64,000 bases of DNA from Siderastrea radians (Eukaryota > Cnidaria > Anthozoa > Scleractinia > Rhizangiidae). A model generated the notes under the pieces. It had not been told where the DNA came from. It ran no database searches and worked only from the letters and a program-made list of their open reading frames with translations. The position numbers were made by a program, and so were the translations under genes. Below are positions 33,301 through 43,523 of the stretch, piece by piece. Numbering within the stretch: position 1 is the stretch's first letter; every line of letters begins with the position of its first letter. The stretch spans positions 14,858,057-14,922,056 of the forward strand of contig OZ024898.1 in assembly GCA_964017195.1 (NCBI GenBank), in the 5' to 3' direction.

Positions 33301-36115
33301 GTCTAATTGGGACACCATGCATGTTTAAAATCCCCAGGGGACAGTCTTGTATGTCAATTTCCTGGGGGTAGCCTGCCCCCCCCCCCCCAACCATCCTGGG
33401 GCTTAACACTGATAGGTGCATTAATCAACTATTGTTTAATCTAGTCGGCTCGAGATGTTTCCTGTGTACAGTTGCCCCAATTCTCCTGTCTTGGAGCCCT
33501 GGAGCCCTGGAGCCCTTTTAGCCAGAATCCCTAGAGCCCTGACCCTTTCGGGATCGAAGGTCCTAATGTTGTTTTCTCAGTCAATTTAACTGAAATATAT
33601 GGACTGGGCTTTGGACTGACTTTTATTGGCTTGTAAAATATTAAATGAAGTAAGTGCACTTATCAGTTAATATTAATACTTAAAATTAAAAATGATAATT
33701 AAAAAAAAGGCAAAGTAAAATTTTAAATTTTAAATCACTTTTTAATTAAAGAGACTGTCCCCCTGTTTAGTGCACTTTTCCCACTATCTGAACTCCCGGA
33801 ACAGGCTACTCATGCCTTGGCATGCTTCGAGCACGATATGAAAGGAATACAAGTCATGCAAAAAAATAGAAGTAAATGTCTTTTATCACACTTTCGCTAT
33901 TTACATTCAATCCAAGTTAGGGGCTGTTTACACGAAGGGAGGAAGATCCTAGCACTAGGAAAATCCTAGAAGGCGAAACAAATTTTCGTTTGGTTTACAT
34001 GCAGAAATTTCGGTCGGGTTGGTTGCTGGAAATCAAATAAAACTGTCAGCCTTTAGCAGCTGAACGTCCGGCCGCCGCCAAATTTGTTTTTCTGTCCCTA
34101 GTACTAGGATCTTCTGAGCGAAGGTAGTTTACATGGTGCTAGGATCTTCCTATCTCTCAGCTAGGAAGATCCTAGCGCTAGAAAGATCCTAGTGCTAGGA
34201 CCAAGTACAACATTTTGCATGTAAACTGAATACAGAAAATATATGGCACTAGGATGATCTGCCTTCTAGGATCTTCCTAGCGCTAGGATCTTCCTCCCTC
34301 CATGTAAACAGCCCCTTAGTCTTAATTGTTCAAAGGCCGCAAATTAAAAAAAACTAACATAGAAGCTTTTCTTGAACAGGGTACTTTATGGTTTCAAGAC
34401 AGGGGAACACTCTCCCCGCCCTGTTTTCGCACGTGAATTATTCGGGCCATTTCTCTATTCTGTGTGCATTTCCCCACTCTCTGAATGCCGGGAACAGGCT
34501 ATACAAGGCAAAAACGAGATGGTACATAAAAGCTAAAAGTACCCATTTTAGTCGGTTCTTTATTTGAATCGATCAATACCTGCCACTAACCCATATATTC
34601 CAGATATTCCCAGAATAGAATCTCCGAGGGCAAATGGTCTTTTTAATGACAGTTACCACAAGTTTACTTACGCCAGCCTCTCGCAGACATGGCCAATCTA
34701 CCAACGAATTTGAAAGTAAAACAAGACCTACATGTACAGTTACACGTTTTTCCCATTTTATTTCTTTATTTTGTTTGCATACTAGGTACCGTAACCTGCA
34801 AAGTACATGTACAAATGTAAACGGTTCTTCGATTCCCCGGTTTCAATCTGTGAACACTTTTCAAGCCAGAAAACAAAATGTCTTTTACTCACTGACAGGC
34901 TCCATGCAGATCCAAGTTTATTTTGCGTGAGCTGCATGCTATCGTGGAGGAGCATGAGTTTTCTGATAAATTTTAAAATGTCTAAGCTAATTTTAATAAA
35001 TAGAGAATATTACACAGCGGCACGAAGATATGAATTTTATTTTCGAGTGGTAAAAACAATATTTTACGAACAAGCGCAGCAAGTGAGTAAAATATTGGGT
35101 TTTTTTTCCACGAGGAAATAAAATTAATATCTTCAAGCCACCGTGTAATTTTCTTTTTATTATATAGACAAGAGTATTTTTGCACAACAACAGTGTAAAA
35201 GCGAAAATGATGTCATTGATATCCTCACTAGTGAGGATATGGAAAATACGCCACTCGGGTCTTGGATGTAGTTTGGTATGAACTTTACGAGTGGTCTATT
35301 TTCCACTAAAACACTCTTGTCTATATAATAAATTGTCTTATTATTAAACTGAGTTGTATTTATTAAACATTTTTGGTATGATTTTAAGCAATTTAAAATT
35401 TCACTTTACTTTATTAACTGTAATTGTTATTTTCTATTTCAATTGTTAACTGATTAGTAAAATATTAACTCCATTTCATATTTTACAAGCCAATAAAAGT
35501 CGGGCCAAAGTCTTATCCAAGGTCCAGTCCAGAGTCCAGTCCAGCTTTTCTATCTGGCCCCTACTATCAAGCAATTATTGTTTGCGGATTATTCTCAGCG
35601 GGAGCATTTTTTGGCCGATCAAATTTTCATGGATCGATGGAAATGCGAGAAATTCGCGAAAATTAGATCCCGCAAGAATTTCAAGCCACACGGTACTCTA
35701 CACCGTTTTGTGACCACGGACAAATTTGAACGAGAGAATCGGGCGGGCGCAATGAAACATCGAACAATAATCAGACAAGAAACCGGACTGTGTAATATAT
35801 ATCGTGCGAAATAAGCCCAACAGAAGTGAACAAGCGATTGATACTCTATCACAGCTTTTGCTGTGGTTCCCCATTACATTCTAACTGTTTTAGGTGTATC
35901 AAACAATCAAGTCAATGCATTGATCGCTAGTATTGAGAGTGACCAACGACAGCGTGACGGTATGTTAAAGACTTACTTGCTTTCAAGGCTGCCCATTGTT
36001 CTTTATCGACGCGGCAGTCTTCGAATTCCACTCCAGTGACTACGAAAACGAGCCTAATGAATTCCCCACGTCCTCTTGCGGGAAAGTAAGTCAGTTTATA
36101 AGATTTTTTAGACAT
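21368..36115 (-). CDS. Sigma-like glutathione S-transferase, gene 2 of 4, exon 4 split by a palindrome
   Basis: Minus-strand exons: 36115-35977, 31352-31236, 27910-27795, 25986-25298 (interrupted), 21547-21368 (stop TAA). Phases are 1,1,0,0. The N-terminus MSKKSYKLTYFPARGRGEFI has the catalytic Tyr at residue 10; exon 2 has FGQLPLLEIKDD with the cis-Pro and LCQS for glutathione. Exon 2 is 117 bp, six codons longer than in its neighbours. Exon 5 begins ISYADISFFNFMNSW. Exon 4 carries a 574-bp palindromic element (25372-25945) plus a 7-bp duplicate. Without these it would be 108 bp in frame, and the product 219 residues. As it stands, the exon cannot be read through. The upstream element junction reads CACAG|GTAACC, a plausible new splice donor, but no in-frame acceptor was found. 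The allele may be non-functional or depend on unusual splicing. Confidence 0.88.
21800..24094 (+). pseudogene. Decayed Penelope-like element with inverted flank
   Basis: From about 22140 the plus strand reads the end of a Penelope-type reverse transcriptase (GQISFLDTLVSRKNG; then RKRTHTDRCLDLNSQHDRKH). Next come a VVNKPLKTLQKEFPAP segment and the GIY-YIG-type motif CVGETGRSFATKK near 22700-22760. The C-terminal part (HAWSHDHVTDFENASVIDKG, then ESWQTTITPKADNNSFPLL in a shifted frame) resumes after a 929-bp insertion. Stops and frameshifts break it throughout. About 340 bp at 21800-22140 is an inverted copy of the element's own 3' end (23770-24094), an arrangement known for Penelope-like elements. 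It lies in intron 4 of GST gene 2. Confidence 0.8.
22784..23726. mobile_element. 929-bp TIR element inside the Penelope-like element
   Basis: GGCTAAA (7 bp) flanks 22791-23719. The inverted ends read CCCAAGTGGGGGAGG and CCCAGTGGGGGAGG, and both are followed by CCGGATTTCAAGTGT-type sequence. The subterminal parts are rich in GGGATTTTTTGG. Removing it rejoins the Penelope reading region. An internal foldback (about 23393-23545), with arms around ATGATGAATACAAAC, may be a further nested piece. Confidence 0.75.
24095..24234. mobile_element. 124-bp GC-rich hairpin MITE with 8-bp TSD
   Basis: GGTTGCGG at 24095-24102 and 24227-24234 flanks 24103-24226. The arms (GCCGCCTCTCCGCGCTCCGG and complement) pair almost perfectly around a loop of a few bases. 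Base composition is very G+C-rich against an A+T-rich background. An 8-bp duplication fits a hAT-type origin, but no family is assigned. Confidence 0.8.
25372..25945. mobile_element. 574-bp palindromic element inside a GST exon
   Basis: The element is symmetric about 25658.5 (centre CTCTTTATATAAAGAG). Identical 66-codon open frames read from each strand (25525-25725 - and 25592-25792 +) confirm that the arms match. Ends start CACAGGTAACCCAAGCTCT. The 7-bp target duplication GCAACAG is at 25365-25371 and 25946-25952. The end sequence and duplication length match the element at 8638-9162. Near-complete arm identity implies a recent insertion or recent arm conversion. Confidence 0.92.
26512..27012. 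repeat. Direct duplication of about 120 bp flanking a SINE
   Basis: Copies at 26512-26645 and 26904-27012 share AAGCTCCAAGATTGACAGGT-like and CATAATACTAGTTG sequence. The SINE at 26650-26892 lies exactly between them. Confidence 0.75.
26650..26892 (+). mobile_element. tRNA-related SINE
   Basis: The 5' part has a B-box-like GGTTCGAGGTC (26692-26702) preceded by an A-box-like TAGCAGTTAGTGTG, as in tRNA-derived RNA polymerase III promoters. The body contains CTGCGATGGACTAGCATCCC and ATCCAGGGGGAAGTAG, a conserved core that I associate with widespread metazoan SINEs. It lies in intron 3 of GST gene 2. No clear poly(A) tail or short target duplication. Confidence 0.6.
27041..27659. mobile_element. 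619-bp TIR element with internal tandem copy
   Basis: Ends GAAGGGCCCGGTGGAAAAAG and complement face each other, and the pairing extends far inward. The right half holds a perfect tandem duplication of about 148 bp (27343-27490 and 27491-27637), beginning CAAAAGTAATACGCTAATTC. No clean target duplication and no coding region. Intron 3 of GST gene 2. Confidence 0.75.
28347..30164. mobile_element. 1.8-kb foldback element with 9-bp TSD (Mutator-like)
   Basis: GTCCACCTG (9 bp) at 28347-28355 and 30156-30164 flanks 28356-30155. The inverted ends read GGCCGTTGACAAAACC and GGCTGTTGACAAAATC. Next to them are short tandem GGATCGGATC/GGACCGG units on the left and about five 30-bp units (TCCAGGTTTTGTCAGTCCGG) on the right. 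The arms run to about 28650 and 29850. The middle kilobase is A+T-rich with no ORF of note. The 9-bp duplication and GGC-type ends link it to the element at 4464-7587. Intron 2 of GST gene 2. Confidence 0.83.
30264..30793. mobile_element. 530-bp mariner-type MITE
   Basis: A TA dinucleotide flanks both ends; termini CAGCCAAGGCTCTC and CAGTCAAAGCTCTC are inverted. The body repeats CGCTTACGAGAGTGGT-like phrases. A related copy in opposite orientation lies at 51133-51633. Confidence 0.75.
31985..33420. other. Non-coding intron sequence with local repeats
   Basis: Intron 1 of GST gene 2. No gene seen. It contains a diverged tandem duplication (about 32700-32810 and 32817-32950, sharing GTGTAAGTCTGTGGACTG), a TG/G run at 33154-33187 and a C run near 33378. 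Confidence 0.6.
33917..34318. mobile_element. 396-bp MITE with TTA target site (PIF/Harbinger-like)
   Basis: TTA flanks 33920-34315. Inverted ends GGGGCTGTTTACACGAAGG and GGGGCTGTTTACATGGAGG lead into repeated GATCCTAGCACTAGGA-type motifs. The 3-bp TTA duplication is typical of PIF/Harbinger elements. Intron 1 of GST gene 2. Confidence 0.8.
35010..35332. mobile_element. Two adjacent hairpin MITEs
   Basis: First hairpin 35010-35150: arms ATTACACAGCGGCACGAAGA and mirrored CTTCAAGCCACCGTGTAAT. Second, 35158-35332: ends TTATTATATAGACAAGAGT in both inverted copies, enclosing the perfect palindrome GATATCCTCACTAGTGAGGATATC minus its last base. Only a few bases separate them. Confidence 0.7.
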
Positions 36116-37565
36116 GTTTCGCTAGATTATAGACAGCACGAAGCTCGCTTGCAGCCAGTCACGTGGCAATTTGTGGTTTTCACCCGAGGCGGGGTTGGGG
36201 GTAGGGTGGGGGAGTCGTTGAGTTTCTGCCTAAAGACGCTGAGGGGTCCGCTGGGCGACAGAAAGGAATTTTGCCGGGCTAAAAGAGTTCCATACGAAGT
36301 ATTCTAATTCACAAATGTACAAACCATTCAAACAATTGTGAAAACCCTACGGAAACACTTGCTATGCAGGCATTTGCATTGCCTTTAAGAAACCTTTGTC
36401 AACAAACAACTAATCGAACTATCACATCTGTCTGACTCTACCTTTTGTTATTTTCCAGCGCGTGCGATTCGGGGTGCAAGTGAGCCAACTTTAGAGATCA
36501 GAGCAATTTTATAGAAAACCCGGCCACTTATTTGCATATCCCTCAATGCTTTGAATAACGAGGCATATGAAAAAAAAAAAGGAGTAATTGCTATTCAATG
36601 ACATGTAAATAGGTGACTGGGTATCGTTAAGTTTAGTCGAGGTATCGAATAGTTACATCATAGTTTAGTACATCAGAGTAGCGCTGGCGAATCTCTCTAT
36701 TCAAATTACTTTTTCTTATAAGATTGGTTCGAAGACGTGACCAGTTTGATGTTATTCATTAAAGAAAAAAAGTTTTGTCATCAAGACAAAAGCAGAATTA
36801 TTATTTCTGTGGTTTACTATGCAAATAGCCAGATTTCCTCTTTAAAATTAGTTGGTAGCGTACGTTTTTATCGAGGGCTTCATTCGCTAGCGAATTTGTA
36901 CCAGGGGGTCAAAATTGCTAGGGGATTTGAACCAGGGGTCCATATCTTAAGGTGGGGGTCCAAATCCGCTAACACACCGGCATATGATCCCGGGAGATCG
37001 TTTGGCGTTTTCAGTCAGCGTTTAGCGCCTCGCGAATAACCGCGTTTTTGGTAATTTAACTTTTAAGAGAAAAAGGCGGTTTTTTTGCAGTCTATACCGG
37101 AAGTGATTTTTGATGGCCAGGGTTACTGTTTTCGGATTGAGACGTTACATGCGAAACGAGAGGGCGGTAAACTCGCCTCAAAGCGTTCGTGCCCGGCTTT
37201 TCTTTTTTCTTCCCTTTCTCCCTTCCCGTTTTTTCCCTCCTCTTCCCCCCCCCCCCCACCCCCCAAACCCGGCCGGAAAGCCAGAGACTCAGGTTAGCAC
37301 AACAAGGTAAGGAAAACAATTCCTATCTTGGTAAAACAAAGGACAGAGAGGATGTTTCAGAAAAGATTCATATAAAAGTCATTTATCATGCCCTCTAACG
37401 TCATTTCCAGTCTTGAGTGGTTGCCGACAGATCGATTATGCTATTAGCAACCTCTCTCACAAAAACACCGCAGGCTCAATAAAGCACAAAACGTTTAGGA
37501 GATGCAGCCTTGCTCCCAGCCTCAACGTGCAGAAAAATTGTTGCATTACTGATTGCTCAGAATTA
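36116..37565. other. Intergenic spacer between GST genes 2 and 3
   Basis: Contains the 5' flank of gene 2 and the 3' flank of gene 3. Pyrimidine-rich stretch and C-run at 37200-37270. No supported gene; open frames here are short and unrelated to known families. Confidence 0.55.
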
Positions 37566-37571
37566 TTTATT
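37566..37571 (-). promoter_or_regulatory. Candidate poly(A) signal of GST gene 3
   Basis: AATAAA on the minus strand, about 134 bp past the stop codon at 37705. Confidence 0.5.
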
Positions 37572-37704
37572 TGTCTAACTGTAGGAGTTAAACTACAGCA
37601 AATAATATTAATTTTCATGCTTAGTGTGTTTTAATTTCTTCGTTTACTATTTTCCACCAAGGTAAACTTCCAACAATCTAAAATCTTCCGCCAATTCCAG
37701 GATG

Positions 37705-40700
37705 TTAATAAATGTATTCAACGATATCCCCTGGTGGGTTTTTCAGCCATTTCAGAATCTTTGGCTGCGTTCTAACCAGATCGTACCAAGCGGACAGCGT
37801 AGGAAAATCTTTCAGCTGCTCTGGGATTCCTTCAGCTTTGCCTTTTAAAAAGTAGCTATTTAGGAATGCGAACACCACTAAATCGGCGTAGGTAAGCTGT
37901 GAAAAAGAAAAAGAACCTCTCATGTAAAGACAACCATTTCAACCATTATCGACCATTATCCAGACACAATTCGAACGCAATCGAACCTAATCGAACTCAA
38001 TCGAACTTATCGAGCCCAATCGAACGCAAGCGAACGTTCGATTGGGTTCGATTGCTCAAATTTTTTTGTGAGAGTTCGATTGTGTTCGATTGCCGAACTT
38101 AATCGAACCCAATCACGTGATTGGGTTCGATTAATTAAAAATCGAACGTTCGATTTAGTTCGAGTGGTTACTTCGGGAAAGACATGTGTTTGCGTATGTC
38201 TAATTAGCAACCGTTCCACGAGCGAGCGATGGCTATTTAACAATTATATTATGTACTCGAGATTTCTATCGCGTGATAGTTGATGAGGCCGAAGGCCGAA
38301 TCAACTATCACGCATAGCCGGAAATCGAGAGCGAATAATCTAATTGTTTTAGTATAAATCTACTAGACGTTCAAAACTTAACAGTAGACACTATATGTTT
38401 TTATTAAAAAATGATTAAATAGGTCACACCACGCGCGGAAAATTCTACTCACTATCTACAACAGAATAGATAGTGAGTAGCGTAGCCAATCAGAGAACAG
38501 CACAAGTGATAGAACGCTAGTAGATTTATACTGAAGGGTGATAGATAATAAACGAGTCGCTTAGCGACAATTTGGTTGTCATTGTCTCATCTGCAATTTC
38601 ACGGCCGGGGGAGTGGAATAATTATCTTACTATTAAGGGGCCGTTGTCGTTGACTAATTTTGTTTCAAATTTAAACTTTTCCAGAAAAGATAAGAAAGGG
38701 CTATTCGCTGGTACGTGTGAGTGTAAACCGATGAGAAAGTGTCAATTTCAATAACCGACCGAGATTAAGAATTTAAATGATTCAATCATTTGGCTGGCTA
38801 ATGCTTAAGCATTAGTCAGCCATCCGCTATTAAGAAAACACAATGTGGTTGTCCAGGCAAAAGATGTCTGACTGAAATGACAAAACAAAGCAAAAAACTG
38901 GACTCAAAACTCTTTTCTTTTGTGAAATACTAAGCTAGTATTTCACAACCGAAAAGAGTAAATCCTAGCTTTTTGCCTCCCTCTTTTCCGTGAAGTATCA
39001 CAATAAACGCTATCCCGCTACCAAAAGCAAACTTTTGTGCTGCGGGCGTTGTTGCGTGTTATGCGGGCTCTGTGTATTTGGGTTTATGCTCCAGTTGAAA
39101 AGTTAACCTGTCAAGCTAAGAAATTTTTTTGAAAAACCACTAATTAACCTTTAATTTACCTTATCTCCAACGAAAAATCCCTTTTCGTTGTCAGCCAGTA
39201 AAAACTTCTCAAAATATCCACATTTGTTAAGAACTTCTTCATTAGCAGATGCTAAGCCTTTCTCCTGTTTACAGAAAAAATTGTGTTCACAAATTGCGTC
39301 AGAGTGCATTTGAACTTCCAATCCAAACCGCCATCAAACAGCCACGTCTGTATTTCGCTCCTCAGGGTTCGATTGGTTTATTTGTCCTGACATCATATTC
39401 TACAGGTATAGGTCCTATAATAACAATTGTTTTCACGGTTGTTGAGGAATCCACCCACCAAAATCCTTAAGTTTTAAAATCCCGAGACAAGCCAACCGCC
39501 TGGAGGCCGTGTTCAATTCACGCTTTATGTTAAATTGCTGCAAATTTAATCCTGTGTTCTAACACCTATTCGATCATAGCATCACCCCGTACTTACTTGC
39601 AAGTATATTTTGAACTCTTTCTCGTTTTGAGGCTATAACGTGCTATCGAGTTACAGGGGGGGTTTGTGGCCGAATCTTCCCGATGATCTCATTGAATGAC
39701 GTCACATTTGCACGACGAGAACGACTAGAAACGAGGCTTCTGTAAATTGCGTTTGACTCTTAGTAGCGTGTGTACTCTAAGTTTTGCATCAAGATCAAGT
39801 TTTTTGAGGCCCCAAAGCTAACTCTTCCCATCGTTTATGCAATCGCCCGGGAACTCATTTGAATGCAGCCTTGGTAGAATTACAACAGAAAATCCCCTTA
39901 CTTTTATAACACAAGAAATAACAAAAGCAGTGGCTTGTTTCGCCGTCAAAAACAGATTTTCTATCATCTCTCATGATAGTTGGTAGGGGGTTTTTATAAT
40001 CACGTGACTAACGAAAACCATAACAAAGAGCAACCTCGTCCCAGGGCGCTTTTCCCTTCAAAAGAAAAAGCGCCCTGGGGACGAGGTTGAACAAAGAGAT
40101 CGTCCTTTAGAGTTTACCGTCTTTATAACCAATGCCCTCTACCAACTCTGCAATCATTGAACTGTTTAGCTTAAACCCTTACTTTTTTCTCTGCGTCTGT
40201 TTCTGTCATTACTGCACTTAACTTGGTTTCCAACTCTGAGATAACGGCAGCCATCATGTCCGCTTGAGCCTGTTTGAAATTCCCTTCTGGAGCTAGACCT
40301 GGGGTCATCAACATACAAATTCTTGTTACTGTAAATCATATCTCAGGATAACTTTAATGCCAATTACTCTAAGAAGCATATAAGAAAACTGGAGACGAAA
40401 AGTGCAATCTTTCTGTTTCTTTGTAAGACTCGGATTAGTGCCGGGAGACACTGTCTGTGACATTTAATCCAGCATAATATCCTGTTTAGGAATAAAATGG
40501 ACTAGTTTTAGACTGTTGCACAAGGTCGTGTAACGATACCCTGTTAAGTCAAAAAGGGATGAAATCGATGCCCTGTTCAAGACAAAACCCTCTTAAAACC
40601 ATACCTTATCATAGCTCCATTATGGCTAAGGGAGTTCAACCCCCCCCCCCCTCGATTAGATGTGTAAGACTGAAATTCCTCCCTCCGATGGACACTCTCT

Positions 40701-43167
40701 AACACTTGCGGCGCTAGCCCGGCCAACGAACTCAATTGAACCATTTTTATTAAATTCAAGGGAATACGCACTTTTTCAATTTTGTGATGAACATATAGAA
40801 CATTCGAACTCTATCATCCGATTCATCTCAACTGATTGGATGTTTTGGGGTTAATGGCTAAGCCTGTTCGAATTCCATTTATTTCGATTTCAGGAGATTT
40901 GCCGTATGGTTGATTAGACCCCGCGCGTGGCTTTCATAACAGCAATACATTACTTTTTGCTTGACTGTTCTACTCAACATGTGACAGCCCATCTAGTGAA
41001 ACGTGCTAAACCTTTTAACCATCTCGCTCTCTCGGAAAGGAAACGACTGGTAGGCAAATTTCATTATATATTGGAGTGCTTTCGACTGACTATCAAGGGT
41101 AATTCGCGTTTGTTTTGGTTTTGCTTTTCTTTTGATTATAATTGGTCAAAGAAATCGCGCCTCTTTCACGACCAATCAGAAGTAAAACCAAACTGATTGC
41201 GATTTGTACGCACGTGTTTTCCCGCGCTTGACGATTCTTACATGTATTTACTTCGAGTTCTGATTAGTTGATTGGGTTGTTTGTGTCAGTAAAGGCTGGT
41301 TTCCATGTGATCGCTACCAAAAAAATTGAGCGGTCTTTTGCGACTTTGATCGCTGAGCAGTTTCCATATAGGCTGGTTTCGATATGACTTCTGTGATCGC
41401 TACGATCGCTAAAAAGTAGTTTCCACATGATCGCAACGATTGCTAAACTTTTTTTCCCGATCGCAGCGATCGTAGCGATCATATGGAAACTGGCCTTAAT
41501 GATTAGCCAGAGTAATTGCTTCAGTTTTGGTTTTTCGACACTCATTTGGAAACCATTTTATATCTCTTTTGTTAAGGCTCGATGTAATGTTGACTGAATC
41601 AGTGCTAGCATCACTAACCAAGCTCCTTGGCCACATAACTGAGAATAGCTTTCGACTGTGTGAGAACTTCACCGTCAACTTCCAAGACAGGTAACTGGCC
41701 AGAGGGGCTTAATCCAGCTGGCGAAAAAAAATAATAAGTAAGAAATAAATAGATTTGACTGTATACTTATGAGAATTTGGTACATTGGAGTGTGAAGAAC
41801 CGACAAAGGCGAAGAGAGTCTAAAAAAAGAGCTGCAGATCTTCCCCCCCCCCCCCCTTCTCCTCCACATTCATATCCCCACTCCTTGCCTTACTTTTTGC
41901 TTGGGTTGATTTCGAACACGATTGCGTGCATTTAAGTTAACAATCCCCTGTCAATTGTACGTAAATAATTACATCAGAAGAAGGCTTAACCTTGTCTTGG
42001 TTAATCGCACTTTGTAACAGGAAACGGCCAAGCTTAAAACGAGTTGGATTACGAAGGGAACAAAGACCTCGCAGATTTGGGTTCGGTCAGGTCGAACAAG
42101 CGGTTTGTGAGATAACTTAACTGCTGAAATAGTCATCGAACAAGAGTGGATGAAAATCGTTTCAGCGTTTCCTTGTGGACAGGTTAAAACGGGCCGTAAA
42201 CGCTCGCCGGATTCGTGTGGACAGAAAACCTTGTTGCGCGTTTTCGTGTGGAGGGGACTAACTAAAAACCGCTGTTAATTCCCAATGCATCCAAAAACCA
42301 TTTCGCCCAGGTCTCTCTTCTCAATGTTACATTACTCACTTTATGACAACATTGTAGTGTGGGTGGGTTTGGGGGGGGGAGGGGGGGAGTGGGCATAAAC
42401 TGGAGAAAATGGCACTGATTTAAACCAATTTGTGAGTACAATAAATAAAACAATTGAAGGGACCTAGAGAAAAAAAGAAAATTTTCCCGATCCTGAGCAA
42501 TGTTGTGCAATAGCAAAAGCTCAAATCACATGATCTCAATTAGGCGGGAGCAGCAAACCAAGGTGAGGGGTGGCGGGGGGGGGGGTTAAAACATACCACC
42601 TAGCTATACACACTGCAGCCAGTTTTCCGGCGCAAATTGAAACTGGTTGATTGCTGAGATTCATATTCGAGTCGAAAAGAGCAAACAAGAGCAGGGAGCT
42701 GTGACTATTTTATAAACTAAGTGAATTAGGGTTTGCTGTTGAAATTGCATCGATCTTTCAGGACTTCAATGTAAACACTCAACAACTTTGTCACAAATTT
42801 ACGAAAATATATAGAGGATGTGATAATATAATATAAAGAAATACAATACAGGAAAAATAAATTGTAAATTATGAAATTCAGCTGGGTAATTGTTGCCTGA
42901 ATTCCTCGTCGATCGGGTCTATATATAATTCCTATCGTAGACTGTCGATCGCCACTAACCGAAACCGCCTACAAAATCATCCTATATGGAGGCGTTCACG
43001 AGAAAAAGAAATGAACTGTTATAATACTCACATTGTTTGAGCTTTGTAAACCACTCTTCCGGATTTACTCGAACATTTTCGAACTCAACTCCAGCGACTG
43101 CGAAAACCATCCGGATGCATTCGGCTCTGCCTCGGATTGGAAAGTAGGTTAACTTGTAGCGGGACAT
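37705..43167 (-). CDS. Sigma-like glutathione S-transferase, gene 3 of 4
   Basis: Exons 43167-43032, 41717-41619, 40298-40183, 39264-39160, 37896-37705 (stop TAA). Phases are 1,1,0,0; 648 bp, 215 residues. The N-terminus MSRYKLTYFPIRGRAECIRM carries the catalytic Tyr at residue 8. Exon 2 has SGQLPVLEVDGEVL (cis-Pro) and LTQS (glutathione-binding Gln-Ser). The helical domain runs through [35 protein letters not shown] and LTYADLVVFAFLNSYF. The C-terminus (PPGDIVEYIY) differs from the WLxxRP ending of its neighbours. The open frame extends upstream of the chosen ATG, but this Met aligns with the starts of the other three genes. All four introns are 0.9-1.3 kb and intact; two MITEs sit in intron 2 and a 59-bp hairpin in intron 3. 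Likely cytosolic; the substrate cannot be told. Confidence 0.94.
37968..38164. repeat. Cluster of AATCGAAC / GTTCGATT motifs
   Basis: About twenty copies of an 8-base motif at spacings near 10 bp, first mostly as AATCGAAC, then mixed with the complement GTTCGATT, including the palindromes CGAACGTTCG and CACGTG. Intron 4 of GST gene 3. It folds back on itself. No coding role. Confidence 0.85.
38351..38532. mobile_element. 182-bp hairpin MITE
   Basis: Inverted ends AGTATAAATCTACTAG enclose a second inverted pair, CTACTCACTATCTA / TAGATAGTGAGTAG. Just left of it (38250-38335) is another hairpin, CGTGATAGTTGAT / ATCAACTATCACG. Intron 4 of GST gene 3. Confidence 0.7.
40022..40098. mobile_element. 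59-bp hairpin with 9-bp TSD
   Basis: AACAAAGAG at 40022-40030 and 40090-40098 flanks a near-perfect hairpin, 40031-40089, with ends CAACCTCGTCCCAGGGCGC. It is one of the smallest units one could call a MITE. The same CAACCTCGTNCCCAGGG phrase occurs at 9770-9787 and, inverted, at 14606-14622 in the arms of the 11.4-kb element. Intron 3 of GST gene 3. Confidence 0.8.
41290..41499. mobile_element. 204-bp MITE with TAA target site
   Basis: TAA flanks 41293-41496. Ends AGGCTGGTTTCCATGTGATC and complement AGGCCAGTTTCCATATGATC, with several GATCGCTACGATCGC motifs inside. The 3-bp TAA duplication suggests PIF/Harbinger. Intron 2 of GST gene 3. Confidence 0.78.
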
Positions 43168-43523
43168 AATTGCGCGCAGATAAAGCAAGGGAACGATGCA
43201 ACAAACGTGCGGTAAAGAGTGAATGTATGCCGCGTACTCAAAGCGTTTGACCTCTGGATCAGTTGTCTCGTTATTTGACTCTTGGGGATATATTGCAAAA
43301 TGTTGGCACCTTGTAGCGGAACTGCCAAGATTAATTAAAGATGGCTTTATACGGTGATTACTGATGTACTGAAAAGCAGCCAAAAACAGGAACTGACACG
43401 ATCCAGCATAGAAATACCAGAACGATCATAGGGTAGTGATGTCCTCACTTGCAAACAACATCCGGTTCACTAGATTAACGACGTCCCAAGAAAAGCAAAA
43501 AACATTCTGAACGCCTAAACTAT

